Positions 20,488-28,991 of a stretch of DNA of 42,604 nt are shown here, piece after piece. The stretch is from assembly GCA_030652755.1 (NCBI GenBank), contig JAUSPV010000249.1:1-42604 (forward strand). The letters are read 5' to 3'. The stretch is from Caulobacter sp. GTDB lineage: Bacteria; Pseudomonadota; Alphaproteobacteria; Caulobacterales; Caulobacteraceae. The translations under genes and the position numbers were made by a program. The notes under the pieces were generated by a model. It was not told where the DNA came from and did no database searches. It saw nothing but the letters and a program-made list of their open reading frames with translations. Each line of letters opens with the position of its first letter. Position 1 is the stretch's first letter.

Positions 20488-22575
20488 ATGTCGACCGAAC
20501 GCGAGGGGCCGATCAGCCCCCCATTTGAAGCCGGCGGACGAAATGGAGATCTGCCGGCCTACGTCAGCAACGGGCTTATCGGATTGCGGGTGCGCGAGGT
20601 TCCCCTGGTCCGGGGCATGGCGTTGGTCAACGGCGTGGTTGGAAGGGACCCGGAGCGGCGCATCGAGTCCGCGGCTGCATCGCCCTATCCGCTGGCGGGG
20701 GACATCGCGTGCAATGGCGTCTGGATGTCAGACGAACCATGGGCCGTATCAGACCTGGTCCAATCGTATGACTTCTCCTCCGCCGAGCTGACGAGCCGGT
20801 TCGTGCTGGCCCTGGGCGGTCGTCGGGTCGAGGTGGAGGTTCTGACCTTCGCCAGCCGCACCGCGCCGACCCTCGTCCTTCAGGAGACCACACTGCAGGT
20901 CGACGCCGCCTGTGATGTTGCCTTGAGGGCGATCATTGATCCGGCTGGTCTGCGCGGGCGCGTTGTCCGGCGACGGACCTCAACACCTGGCGAACCGGAG
21001 CCGGCCTGCGACGGGTCCATGCTTTGGGAGCCTGACGGGGCGCTCAGTACGGCAGGACTGGCGTTGCACACCGAGCTGCCCGGCGCCGCGGAGCGCGAGC
21101 TTCTGGGAAGGGATTGGGATACGGCGGGGCCGTTGCGGACCGAGTACCGGCTGCGTGCGACGGCAGGCGCCAGGATCGTCTTTCGACAGATGGCGGCGCT
21201 CGTACCGTCGCTGATGCACCAGCGGCCGGATGAGGAGGCTGTCCGGCGAGTCGCGCGGGGCAAGGCCACGGGGTTTGATGAACTTCGTCGGCGAAACCGG
21301 AAAGCGTGGGCCGACCTGTGGGAAGGGCGGATCGTGGTCCACGGCGCCTCACGCGACCATCAGGCCTTGATCGATGCGGCGTTCTTTTATCTCAACGCCT
21401 CGACCCACGTCGCCTCGCCCGCGGCGACCTCGATCTTCGGTCTCGCGACCTGGCATGACTACAACTACTACTTTGGCCACGTGATGTGGGACATCGACGC
21501 CTTCTGTCTTCCGCCCCTTGCACTCCTCCAGCCGCCGGCGGCCCGTTCACTGCTTGCGTTCCGAAGCCGCGGACTGGCGGCCGCCGTAGGCAATGCCCGC
21601 CTCTCCGACCGGGCGGGTCTCCAGTTCCCCTGGGAGGCTGCGCCCCTCAGCGGGGAGGAGGCGACCCCCGGTGCGGGGTCCGGCGCCGCGCATGAAGATC
21701 ACGGGTCGTTGCACGTGGCGCGCGCCTTTTCCCAGTTCGCCGATATCACCGGCGACCGGGAGCTCCTGCTCTCCGAGGCGTGGCCTGTGCTGTCAGGCGT
21801 AGCCGACTGGTTGGTCAGCCGGGTTACGCTGACCCCCCGTGGCGCCGAGTTCCTTCGCGCCACCGGACCGGCTGAAGTGCCGGAGCCCCCCGACAATGAC
21901 GCCTTCAGTCTGATGGGCGCCCATGACGTGTTGAAGAGGGCGATCAGGACAGCCGAAGCCCTCGGCAAGGCTGTCCCCGAGAGTTGGCGACAGACCCTGC
22001 GCCGGCTTTATCTTCCTGTGCGCTCCGACGGCGCCATTGCGTCGCACGACGACTTCCGGATCGACGAGCCAAAAGGGGCGACCCCTTCACCGCTTGCGGG
22101 ACTGTTCCCTCTCGACTTTCCCGCGGCGCCTGAACAGCGGCAACAGACCCTGCAGCTGTTCCTGGATCACTGGCGGGACTACGTCGGCGCCCCGATGTTT
22201 CCCGCGCTCTACGGTGTCTGGGCCGCGATGGCGGGAGACCGCCAGCTGGCGCTGGAGCTGTTCGAGGAAGGCTACGCCGCCTACGATCACGGCCGCTTCC
22301 ATCAGTGTCTGGAGTACCGCCTCGACCACACCGACAGCGAGGTCCCGGCGGGGCCGTTCTTCGCAAACCTCGGGGGGCTGCTCCTTGGCCTGCTGTTCGG
22401 CTACCCTGGGCTTCAGGTCGATGGCGGCGACCCCGCCGGGTGGCCGCGCCGCCCCGTCGTGCTTCCGGCGGGTTGGACGGCCATCGAGGTAAAGCGGCTC
22501 TGGGTGCGGGGCCGACCCGCGCGACTGGTCGCGCGCCACGGCGCTGCTCAGGCGGAGCTGACCTTCACCGACTAG
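20488..22575 (+). CDS. Glycoside hydrolase family 65-like protein (glucosidase or disaccharide phosphorylase)
   Basis: 695 residues. An N-terminal beta-sandwich (1-280) precedes an alpha/alpha-barrel. The GH65 sugar-binding motif is W334-D-I-D337 in HVMWDIDAF, then FPWEAAPLSGEE and HEDHGSLHVA, which correspond to the FPWESA-x-G-E and E-x-H segments of ATHL1-type members. Homologues act on trehalose, kojibiose or glucosyl-galactosyl units; the substrate here cannot be read. The first ATG is at 20476, but the one at 20488 has GAGG at 20479-20482. No signal peptide, so cytoplasmic. Genes of this type often travel with stress functions. Its stop codon lies inside the flanking repeat. Confidence 0.8.
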   Translation: MSTEREGPISPPFEAGGRNGDLPAYVSNGLIGLRVREVPLVRGMALVNGVVGRDPERRIESAAASPYPLAGDIACNGVWMSDEPWAVSDLVQSYDFSSAELTSRFVLALGGRRVEVEVLTFASRTAPTLVLQETTLQVDAACDVALRAIIDPAGLRGRVVRRRTSTPGEPEPACDGSMLWEPDGALSTAGLALHTELPGAAERELLGRDWDTAGPLRTEYRLRATAGARIVFRQMAALVPSLMHQRPDEEAVRRVARGKATGFDELRRRNRKAWADLWEGRIVVHGASRDHQALIDAAFFYLNASTHVASPAATSIFGLATWHDYNYYFGHVMWDIDAFCLPPLALLQPPAARSLLAFRSRGLAAAVGNARLSDRAGLQFPWEAAPLSGEEATPGAGSGAAHEDHGSLHVARAFSQFADITGDRELLLSEAWPVLSGVADWLVSRVTLTPRGAEFLRATGPAEVPEPPDNDAFSLMGAHDVLKRAIRTAEALGKAVPESWRQTLRRLYLPVRSDGAIASHDDFRIDEPKGATPSPLAGLFPLDFPAAPEQRQQTLQLFLDHWRDYVGAPMFPALYGVWAAMAGDRQLALELFEEGYAAYDHGRFHQCLEYRLDHTDSEVPAGPFFANLGGLLLGLLFGYPGLQVDGGDPAGWPRRPVVLPAGWTAIEVKRLWVRGRPARLVARHGAAQAELTFTD

Positions 22576-22677
22576 AGCATTTTCCGGCGAAGTGGACACC
22601 GGCTCGCCGTCAGAAAATGCGTCAAAACAAGGGACTAGAGCATTTCGCCGATCCACTTGGATCGGAAAATGCTCTAG
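22572..22677. repeat. REP-like inverted-repeat element
   Basis: CTAGAGCATTTTCC at 22572-22585 is exactly inverted as GGAAAATGCTCTAG at 22664-22677. A second CTAGAGCATTT at 22635 forms a long inner hairpin (CCGATCC/GGATCGG around ACTT). This agagcattttc mosaic type is dispersed in many alphaproteobacterial genomes. It begins on the stop codon of the GH65 gene and lies tail to tail with cphA, so it can end transcription from both sides. Confidence 0.8.
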
Positions 22678-22745
22678 CCTGGCGACCGTTTCACCTGCTG
22701 CGCTCCGCATCGGTGCCGCCACGTAGGACAGCGCCAACGGCGGGT

Positions 22746-25478
22746 TCAGAGATGGCGGGTTGGTGAGCCCTCCAGTGTCGTCGACGCAACGTCGGAGCGG
22801 CGATAGGCGGTGACCTGCCGCCACACCGCGTCGACCTTGGTGGGGAGCAACACGACCAGGTCCCCGGGCCTGGCCGCTTCCAGCGCGGCTTCGACGGCCT
22901 TGTCCTCGCTCAGGATGGGGCGGACCTTTGGAGCGCGAACACCGGCCGCCTCGGCCCCCTGCATCAGCAGGCTGATGACGCCGCCTCGCGGCCGGCCCCG
23001 GCCATCGGGCCGCTCACGGAAAATGGTCAGATCGAAGATACTTGCCGCGATCTCCCCGATCTCGCGGATGTCGTCGTCGCGCCGGTCGCCAGGCATGCTG
23101 GCGACGCCAATGACACGCCCATAGTTGTGCCGGACTCTGTCAATCATCTCGCCCAACGCGCGCAGCGCGGCAGGGTTGTGAGCGTAGTCCATGATCACCC
23201 GGAAGCCTTGGGTGTCCATGATGTTCAGCCGGCCGGGATTCTCCTCGAATGTGGAATGGAAGCCTTTCAGCGCGGTTGCGATTGTCGACGCGGGAATGCG
23301 CAGGGCATAGCCAGAGGCCACGGCCGCGAGGGCGTTGGCGACATTGAACTCGGCCGCCCCGTCCAGAGCGGCGGGGATTTCCCGGACCTCCATGATCTCG
23401 ATGCGCCGCTCGCCGTCCTGGACGACGATCAGGCCGCCTGCCTCTGAAGGTTCGCGCGAGACGAGCAGGCCGCCTTCGGCCACATGCTTCTGCAGGAAAG
23501 CCGACAGTTCGGGCCCGCCGCGCATCGTGAAGAAGGCGATGCGGCCGCCCGCATGGCGCGCCATGCGAATGGTGAGGGGATCATCGCCGTTCAGGACGCT
23601 GCAGCCGCGGCGCGATACCGACTCCGTGACGACGGACTTCACAGCGGCCAGGTCCTTCAGGGTATCGACCCCCTTCAGGCCCAGATGATCGGCTGTGACG
23701 TTCAGCACGACGCCAACGTCGCACCGGTCAAAGGCCAGGCCTTCGCGCAGGATGCCGCCCCGGGCGGTTTCCAGCACGGCCGCCTGAACAGTGGGATCGC
23801 GGAGCAGAAGGCGGGCGCTTCTCGGGCCGCTTGCGTCGGAGGCGATGACCAGTTCGTCGTCAACGTAGACCCCGCTGGTGTTGGTCAAGCCGACGGTAAG
23901 GCCATGCTTCCGCACAATGGCCGAGGTCATCCGGCCGGTTGTCGACTTGCCGTTCGTGCCGGTGATCGCCACGATCGGAATCCGGGCCCGGGATCCGGTC
24001 GGAAACAGAGTGTCGATAACGGCTTTGGCGACATTGCGGGATTGGCCGCTGGATGGCGCCAGATGCATGCGGAAGCCCGGCGCCGCATTGACCTCAACGA
24101 TGCCCCCGCCGGTCTCTCTGACCGAGCGCGTTATATCGGGGGCGATGAAGTCGATCCCGGCGACATCCAGACCGACCGTGAGCGCCGCCCGCCGCGCGAT
24201 GGCGGCGTTGACGGGGTGAATCTCGTCCGTGCGGTCGATCGCGGTCCCCCCGGTCGAGAGATTGGCCGTCGCTCGGAGTTGCACCTTGCGACCGGCCGCG
24301 GGCGTGGCGTCTGGAGCAAGATCAACCCGGGCCAGCATGTCCCGCACATGGTCGTCGATGACGACCCTGGTCATCACCGCCTCATGGCCAACGCCCCGCC
24401 GGGGGTCCCCGTTGAGTTCCGCCACCAGCGCCTCGACGGTGTGGCTGCCGTCTCCGACGACATGGGCCGGCTCCCGCTCGGCGACCGCGACCACGCGGCC
24501 GCCGACGACCAGGATGCGATAGTCGCGCCCGTCATACTGTTGTTCGACAATGACCTGGCGACTGTGAACGACCGCCAGCTCGAAGGCCCGACGGATCTGC
24601 TCAGGGGTGCGAAGATCGAGGCTGACACCTCGACCATGATTGCCGTCCAGAGGCTTCACCACCACGGGGCCGCCCAGCCGTTCGGCGACCGCGACAGCCT
24701 CCTCAACCGTGCGCACGACCGCGCCCATGGGGCTCGGCACGCCGACCTCGGTTAGCAAGCGCTTGGTGAGATTCTTGTCTCCCGCCGTCTCGACGGCCAC
24801 GAGAGAAGTCTCGCCCGTTATGCTGGCGCGAATGCGCTTCTGGTTGGCGCCCCAGCCCAGCTGTACGAGGCTCTGATCGTTCAGGCGGGTGACGGGAATC
24901 CGGCGCCGGCGGGCTTCGTCGACCAACGATTGGGTGGTGGGTCCCAAGCGAGCGCGCCTTGCCAGGCCGCGGAGGTCTTCCAGGGCTCCGTTCAGGTCAA
25001 ACGGTATTTCCAGCGCCTCTGGCCGGGGCGCGACGAGGTCAAGGCCCTCGAGACCGCGCAGGTCCCGTGGGAGGAGCGAGTGGACCAGAGCCAGCGCCAG
25101 ACGTCCCGCCAGCCGGCCGGCCGCCTCGGACCGGTAAGCGAACAGGATGTCATAGACGCCGGGGTGCGCGGCCACCGACCGTGTCTTTCCACGACCGACG
25201 GGATCTCCCGCGAGCGTCTGGAGTTCAAGCGCGACATGTTCGGCGATATGGCCGATCCAGGTGCCCTCGCGTAGGCGCCGGACAAATCCGCCCGGCGTCT
25301 TGAAGCAGCATCCGTGGTTCTCAAGACCCGGCAAGAGCGCCAGAAGAGCATCCGTGAAGCCAGGAAGGGTGTTCGAGGGCCGCGCCTCCAGGCGGCCGAT
25401 GTCCACACGGATGCGGATCATCGGACGGGCGCTGTATAGATGGGGTCCCCGATAGACCGCGCTCTCCAGAACCCGCAT
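22746..25478 (-). CDS. cphA: Cyanophycin synthetase
   Basis: 910 residues, normal for CphA1. It polymerises aspartate and arginine into multi-L-arginyl-poly-L-aspartate, a nitrogen and carbon reserve. The N-terminal domain (1-165) has the family opening with YRGPHLYS and FVRRLREGTWIGHIAEHVAL. An ATP-grasp domain (about 210-480) has VVVKPLDGNHGRGV and GGGIVEVNAAPGFRMHL. A MurE-like ligase domain has the P-loop TGTNGKSTTG (506-515) and DYAHNPAALRALG. The open frame reaches 25727, but the ATG at 25478 gives the family start and overlaps the stop of the small gene before it (TGATG), so translation is probably coupled. Confidence 0.95.
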   Translation of the reverse strand: MRVLESAVYRGPHLYSARPMIRIRVDIGRLEARPSNTLPGFTDALLALLPGLENHGCCFKTPGGFVRRLREGTWIGHIAEHVALELQTLAGDPVGRGKTRSVAAHPGVYDILFAYRSEAAGRLAGRLALALVHSLLPRDLRGLEGLDLVAPRPEALEIPFDLNGALEDLRGLARRARLGPTTQSLVDEARRRRIPVTRLNDQSLVQLGWGANQKRIRASITGETSLVAVETAGDKNLTKRLLTEVGVPSPMGAVVRTVEEAVAVAERLGGPVVVKPLDGNHGRGVSLDLRTPEQIRRAFELAVVHSRQVIVEQQYDGRDYRILVVGGRVVAVAEREPAHVVGDGSHTVEALVAELNGDPRRGVGHEAVMTRVVIDDHVRDMLARVDLAPDATPAAGRKVQLRATANLSTGGTAIDRTDEIHPVNAAIARRAALTVGLDVAGIDFIAPDITRSVRETGGGIVEVNAAPGFRMHLAPSSGQSRNVAKAVIDTLFPTGSRARIPIVAITGTNGKSTTGRMTSAIVRKHGLTVGLTNTSGVYVDDELVIASDASGPRSARLLLRDPTVQAAVLETARGGILREGLAFDRCDVGVVLNVTADHLGLKGVDTLKDLAAVKSVVTESVSRRGCSVLNGDDPLTIRMARHAGGRIAFFTMRGGPELSAFLQKHVAEGGLLVSREPSEAGGLIVVQDGERRIEIMEVREIPAALDGAAEFNVANALAAVASGYALRIPASTIATALKGFHSTFEENPGRLNIMDTQGFRVIMDYAHNPAALRALGEMIDRVRHNYGRVIGVASMPGDRRDDDIREIGEIAASIFDLTIFRERPDGRGRPRGGVISLLMQGAEAAGVRAPKVRPILSEDKAVEAALEAARPGDLVVLLPTKVDAVWRQVTAYRRSDVASTTLEGSPTRHL

Positions 25479-25687
25479 CACGCGACCCGTCGCATGGCGG
25501 ATGACGCCTCTGTGGCAGGTGTTGCGAGCGAGATGATCTCGCGAAGAACCAGAGCGGCCGCCACGGCTCGGGACGGCGCGATGCCGCGCGAACGAGGCTG
25601 GTCCGAATAGTCCCAAGTTGACCAGACCCAGCCCTGCTCGGTCGACTGGACCGAAAAACGAACCCAGGTATCTCGGGAAAATCGCAT
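25478..25687 (-). CDS. Small protein coupled to cyanophycin synthetase, unknown function
   Basis: 69 residues from the ATG at 25687 (a GTG lies one codon earlier); stop TGA overlaps the cphA ATG. The N-terminal half reads like a small beta-rich domain with RDTWVRF and WVWSTWDY, the middle has RGIAPSRAVAAALVLREIIS, a likely helix. I recognise no family. It begins about 35 bases after the predicted start of an exact EcfG-type promoter, so it is the first gene of the cphA transcript. The coupling and promoter position support a real gene; a role in cyanophycin synthesis or its regulation is only inference. Confidence 0.65.
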   Translation of the reverse strand: MRFSRDTWVRFSVQSTEQGWVWSTWDYSDQPRSRGIAPSRAVAAALVLREIISLATPATEASSAMRRVA

Positions 25688-25728
25688 CACCCATCTCGCA
25701 ACAAAGCGTGGACCGTCGCTGGGGCAAG

Positions 25729-25754
25729 AACGTAAAGTATTCGCGAGAGGTTCC
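25729..25754 (-). promoter_or_regulatory. EcfG/SigT-type promoter of the cphA operon
   Basis: On the minus strand the sequence is GGAAC (25754-25750), 17 bases, CGTT (25732-25729), an exact match to the alphaproteobacterial general-stress sigma-factor consensus. The predicted start near 25722 leaves a leader of about 35 bases before the 69-residue gene. No other promoter in this 287-base gap stands out. Confidence 0.75.
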
Positions 25755-25974
25755 TGCGACGCCTCGCTATTTGTGAACTGTCGGGTAGCGGACTTTCACA
25801 GCATACCTGCCATTTGTCGTCTATTGGACTAAGGCGTGGGCGTATTGTGTAGTTGATTTGAATCGCCGCTTCCGCCCTCGTTGGCGAGCCGAAGAGGGCG
25901 GGCGCTTTGCGGCGCTTCCTGCTCTGCCGGGGAAGCGCGCGGCATGGAAAAGTCCGTGGGCGTCGGCTTCAAGC

Positions 25975-26685
25975 TCAAACGGGATGAGTGGATTCGCTAT
26001 CTCCGTTTTCGGGTTCAACCAACGATCGGTGCAGTTTGTAGCACTCGCAGGCCATGGTCTTGAGCACCGTACGGTCGGTTATCTCCACCATGCCTCTGTG
26101 GTGGCGGATGGCTCCCGCGTTCCTCAGGTCCTGAGACGCTTCGTTCACAGTCGTCCGTTGGACGCCAAGGTAGTCAGCAAAATCCTGCTGCGTGAGGCGC
26201 AGCCGTCCCGTTTCCGCGCGGTCGCCATTGAGCAGGATGAACTTGGCGAGGCGCCCCCGGGTGTTGTGCAGGGCCGCGCATCCCACGCCAAAAGCCGCCT
26301 GCGCCTGGTAGTCGCTGCTCAAACGAAGGAGCTGTGTGCGTAGCGAAGCACTGACGTCGAAACGCTGGCGAAGGATCGCGGCCTCGATCTGGAAGACCTC
26401 CCCCTCGGCCTTCACCTCCACCGCCCAGGGACAAGGTCCGTCCGCGAGAACGGGAGCAAGACCGGTCACGCCCTCGACCCCCATCACAAAGGTCTCGACA
26501 GAACTTCCGTCGCTGAACGTGACCGTATTGGCGACAAGCGCGGTCGTGGGGAAATAGATCGTCTCGACCTTGTCGCCTTGCTTCGTGAGGATTTCTCCGC
26601 GAACGACGTGTTTGGCCGACAGGTGCGGCCCGAGAACCTGGAAATCCTCAGGGGCCAGTCCGGCAAGGGTAAGGTTTCGCAACAT
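25975..26685 (-). CDS. Crp/Fnr-family transcriptional regulator
   Basis: 236 residues. A cyclic-nucleotide-like beta-roll domain (about 15-130) is followed by a winged HTH (about 150-220) with LTQQDFADYLGVQRTTVNEA as recognition region. The Fnr iron-sulfur cysteines are absent, so it is not a classical oxygen sensor; many such alphaproteobacterial proteins control stress or light responses. It lies alone between the dehydrogenase and cphA, all on the minus strand. Its targets are unknown. Confidence 0.9.
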   Translation of the reverse strand: MLRNLTLAGLAPEDFQVLGPHLSAKHVVRGEILTKQGDKVETIYFPTTALVANTVTFSDGSSVETFVMGVEGVTGLAPVLADGPCPWAVEVKAEGEVFQIEAAILRQRFDVSASLRTQLLRLSSDYQAQAAFGVGCAALHNTRGRLAKFILLNGDRAETGRLRLTQQDFADYLGVQRTTVNEASQDLRNAGAIRHHRGMVEITDRTVLKTMACECYKLHRSLVEPENGDSESTHPV

Positions 26686-26881
26686 CGTTTCGCCCGGGGC
26701 TACAGCGCGAGCGTGCGCATCGAGATAAAATCCTGCAGGCGGAAAGCGTTGCCTGCATCCCCGCCGGGGCGAGGTTCTTATCGCCCACGACCTGATGGCC
26801 GTCTTTGGCTAGCCCGGGCCACTGCTGGATGCCGCCGCCTCGCCCGAGCGGACCGGCCTTCGCACCGCGCGGTCCGGGCAT

Positions 26882-28078
26882 CTAGTTCGACGCGGCGCCT
26901 GGGCTCCAGTCAGGCTTGAGGACGACCTTGGTCACCTCGTTCTGCTCTTCCTTGAACATCTTGTATCCTTCCGGAGCCTGCTCCAGCGGCAGCCGGTGGC
27001 TGATCAGGAAGGTTGTGTCGATCTCGTCCTCGGCGATCATGTCCAGCAGAGGCCGCAGGTACTTCTGGACATGGGTCTGGCCGGTCTTCACCTGCAGGCC
27101 CTTCTGCATGAGGGCGCCGATGGGGATCTTGTCCCCGACACCACCGTAGACGCCGGGGATGGAGACGCGTCCGCCCTTGCGGCAGGCGAGAAGCACCTCG
27201 CGCAGCACGTGAGGACGGTCAGTGCCCAGCTTGGTGGTCGCCTTCACCGCGTCGATCACATTGTCGACGCTGAACCCGTGGCTTTCCATCCCGACCGCAT
27301 CGATGCAGGCGTCCGGGCCGATGCCGCCGGTCATCTCCATCAGGGCCTCGCGAACCTTGACGTCATGGTAGTTGATGATCTCGGCGCCCATCGACTTTGC
27401 CAGCTCCAGCCGGCGCGGATAGTGGTCGATGGCGATGACCCGGTGGGCGCCCATCAGCAGAGCGCTCTGGATCGCGAACAGCCCGACCGGGCCGCAACCC
27501 CAGACCGCCACGGTGTCGCCCGGTTCAATGTCGCAGTTCTCGGCCGCCATCCAGCCGGTCGGCAGGATGTCGGACAGGAACAGCACCTTGTCGTCCTCCA
27601 ATCCATCGGGAATGACGATCGGGCCGACGTCGGAATAGGGCACGCGGACGTACTCGGCCTGGCCGCCGGCGTAGCCGCCGGTCATGTGCGAGTAGCCGAA
27701 CAGGCCGCTGGCCGAGTAGCCGTAGGCGATCTCCGACATGTCGGCCTTCTCGGCGGGGTTGGAGTTGTCGCAGGCCGAGAACTGCTGCTTGCCGCAGTGG
27801 AAGCACTGGCCACAGGCGATCACGAACGGGACGACCACCCGCTGACCTTTGCGAAGTGTGCTGCCGGGACCTGTCTCCACCACCTCGCCCATGAATTCAT
27901 GGCCGAGGATGTCGCCTTTGTGCATCGTCGGAATATAGCTGTCGTACAAATGCAGGTCAGACCCGCAGATTGCGGTCGAGGTGATGCGGATAATCGCATC
28001 GCGAGGATTGACGATCTTGGGATCGGGAACCGTGTCCATCCGGACGTCGTGCTTTCCATGCCAGGTCAGGGCGCGCAT
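26882..28078 (-). CDS. Zinc-dependent alcohol dehydrogenase (formaldehyde-dehydrogenase-like)
   Basis: 398 residues, medium-chain dehydrogenase. Catalytic-zinc residues C38 ([10 protein letters not shown]) and H60-E61 (GHEFMG); the four structural-zinc cysteines are C89, C92, C95 and C103. The Rossmann motif is [12 protein letters not shown]. The long form and the [11 protein letters not shown] segment match the glutathione-independent formaldehyde dehydrogenase branch, but substrate is not certain. It starts 27 bases after the SRPBCC gene and is probably cotranscribed with it from the promoter at 28712-28736. Confidence 0.88.
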   Translation of the reverse strand: MRALTWHGKHDVRMDTVPDPKIVNPRDAIIRITSTAICGSDLHLYDSYIPTMHKGDILGHEFMGEVVETGPGSTLRKGQRVVVPFVIACGQCFHCGKQQFSACDNSNPAEKADMSEIAYGYSASGLFGYSHMTGGYAGGQAEYVRVPYSDVGPIVIPDGLEDDKVLFLSDILPTGWMAAENCDIEPGDTVAVWGCGPVGLFAIQSALLMGAHRVIAIDHYPRRLELAKSMGAEIINYHDVKVREALMEMTGGIGPDACIDAVGMESHGFSVDNVIDAVKATTKLGTDRPHVLREVLLACRKGGRVSIPGVYGGVGDKIPIGALMQKGLQVKTGQTHVQKYLRPLLDMIAEDEIDTTFLISHRLPLEQAPEGYKMFKEEQNEVTKVVLKPDWSPGAASN

Positions 28079-28105
28079 GAATTTTTACTCCTTCTACAGG
28101 TGCGA

Positions 28106-28690
28106 TCAGGCCCGGGGTGCGGCGTCAGGCGCCTCTGAAGTGGAAATTTCGCCGGTCTCCATCAGCTGCTTGAAGCGGCGCAGGTCGTGTCGCGACTGCA
28201 CCTTCGGCTCGCGCTGGAACAGCTTGGCGATCAGCTTGCCGATGTCGCCGCCAGGAGGGTCATAGACGAGGGTCGCCGAAACCTCCGATCCGCGTCCTGG
28301 AGGCGCGTCGCGAAACTCGATCAATCCGCTGTTCTTGATGTCCGCGTTCTCGTCGGACTCCCAGGCCAGCAGTCGGCCGGGCTCGTCCTGGGTAATGATC
28401 GCGTCCCACTCGACGGTCGCGCCGCCGGGAGCCTTGACCACCCAATGCGAGCGACGGTCGTCCGAAACCGTGACCGCTTCGATGTTCTCCATGAAGCGGG
28501 GGAGGTTCCGGAAGTCCCGCCAGAACGCATAGAGTTCCTCGCGCGGTCGATTGATGGTGACGGTCCGGCCAGAAACGGCCGCCTCATCCCACCCCCGCGC
28601 CTCAGCGGCTTCGTGGGCGACATCGCGTTGATGGACTGCGGTCGTGAGGGGCGCGTCGCTCTCTAGCGCCCGGTCTACGTGATCCTGCAT
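28106..28690 (-). CDS. SRPBCC (cyclase/dehydrase-type) protein
   Basis: 194 residues. The START-like fold is clear from VSGRTVTINRPREELYAFWR, FRNLPRFMENI and a final helix GDIGKLIAKLFQREP. Such proteins bind hydrophobic ligands and often accompany stress genes; the ligand is unknown. The start at 28690 has a perfect AAAGGAGG, so the GTG/ATG nine codons earlier is not needed. First gene of a pair with the zinc dehydrogenase. Confidence 0.85.
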   Translation of the reverse strand: MQDHVDRALESDAPLTTAVHQRDVAHEAAEARGWDEAAVSGRTVTINRPREELYAFWRDFRNLPRFMENIEAVTVSDDRRSHWVVKAPGGATVEWDAIITQDEPGRLLAWESDENADIKNSGLIEFRDAPPGRGSEVSATLVYDPPGGDIGKLIAKLFQREPKVQSRHDLRRFKQLMETGEISTSEAPDAAPRA

Positions 28691-28711
28691 GGGAGCCTCC
28701 TTTGCGGGATC

Positions 28712-28736
28712 AACCACTGCTGAACGGAGCCGTTCC
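28712..28736 (-). promoter_or_regulatory. EcfG-like promoter of the SRPBCC/dehydrogenase pair, one mismatch
   Basis: Minus strand GGAAC (28736-28732), 16 bases, GGTT (28715-28712). One base in the -10 differs from CGTT. The predicted start leaves about 15 bases before the ATG, just enough for the AAAGGAGG ribosome site. Confidence 0.5.
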
Positions 28737-28750
28737 TGTGACCGGTCGAC

Positions 28751-28984
28751 TCAGGAATCAACTTTCCGGGAGGCGGCATAATCCGTCAGGACCCGCGGAA
28801 TCTCCGGCAGGATTTCCCGGGCGAGGAATCCGAGGACCCTCGCTACGCCCCGCCCCGCCCCGCCCCGCCCCGCCCCGGCGCCTTCACCGTGGCGAACGAT
28901 CCACAAGCGTGAGAGCCGGCGCGAGCTCATGAGCCGCAAACGCGGCTTCACGCCGATGGCTCCGCAGTCGGCGGTCGGCGACAA
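28751..28984 (-). other. Open frame with histidine-phosphatase-like start and pentanucleotide tract
   Basis: The 301-base gap between the SRPBCC and cyanophycinase genes holds a 77-codon frame. Its residues SRLWIVRHGEGAGAG resemble the N-terminal LWIVRHGESAGN of histidine phosphatases, but everything after the GC-rich repeat has no match to that family. It may be a decayed fragment or chance. Otherwise the gap holds only the promoter of the SRPBCC gene and the repeat. Confidence 0.3.
28846..28875. repeat. Pentanucleotide tandem repeat (CGCCC)6
   Basis: Six perfect copies of CGCCC in a row. A simple-sequence tract of this kind is rare in bacteria of this type and prone to slippage. It lies inside the 77-codon minus-strand frame and downstream of cphB; each unit gained or lost would shift that frame. 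Confidence 0.9.
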
Positions 28985-28991
28985 CCGGGGG

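Noticed and set aside
25772-25800. TGTGA...TCACA palindrome upstream of the cphA promoter as a Crp site
   Set aside because: The half-sites are 19 bases apart, against 6 for Crp/Fnr proteins, and the rest is not symmetrical. The nearby Crp/Fnr gene alone does not justify the call.
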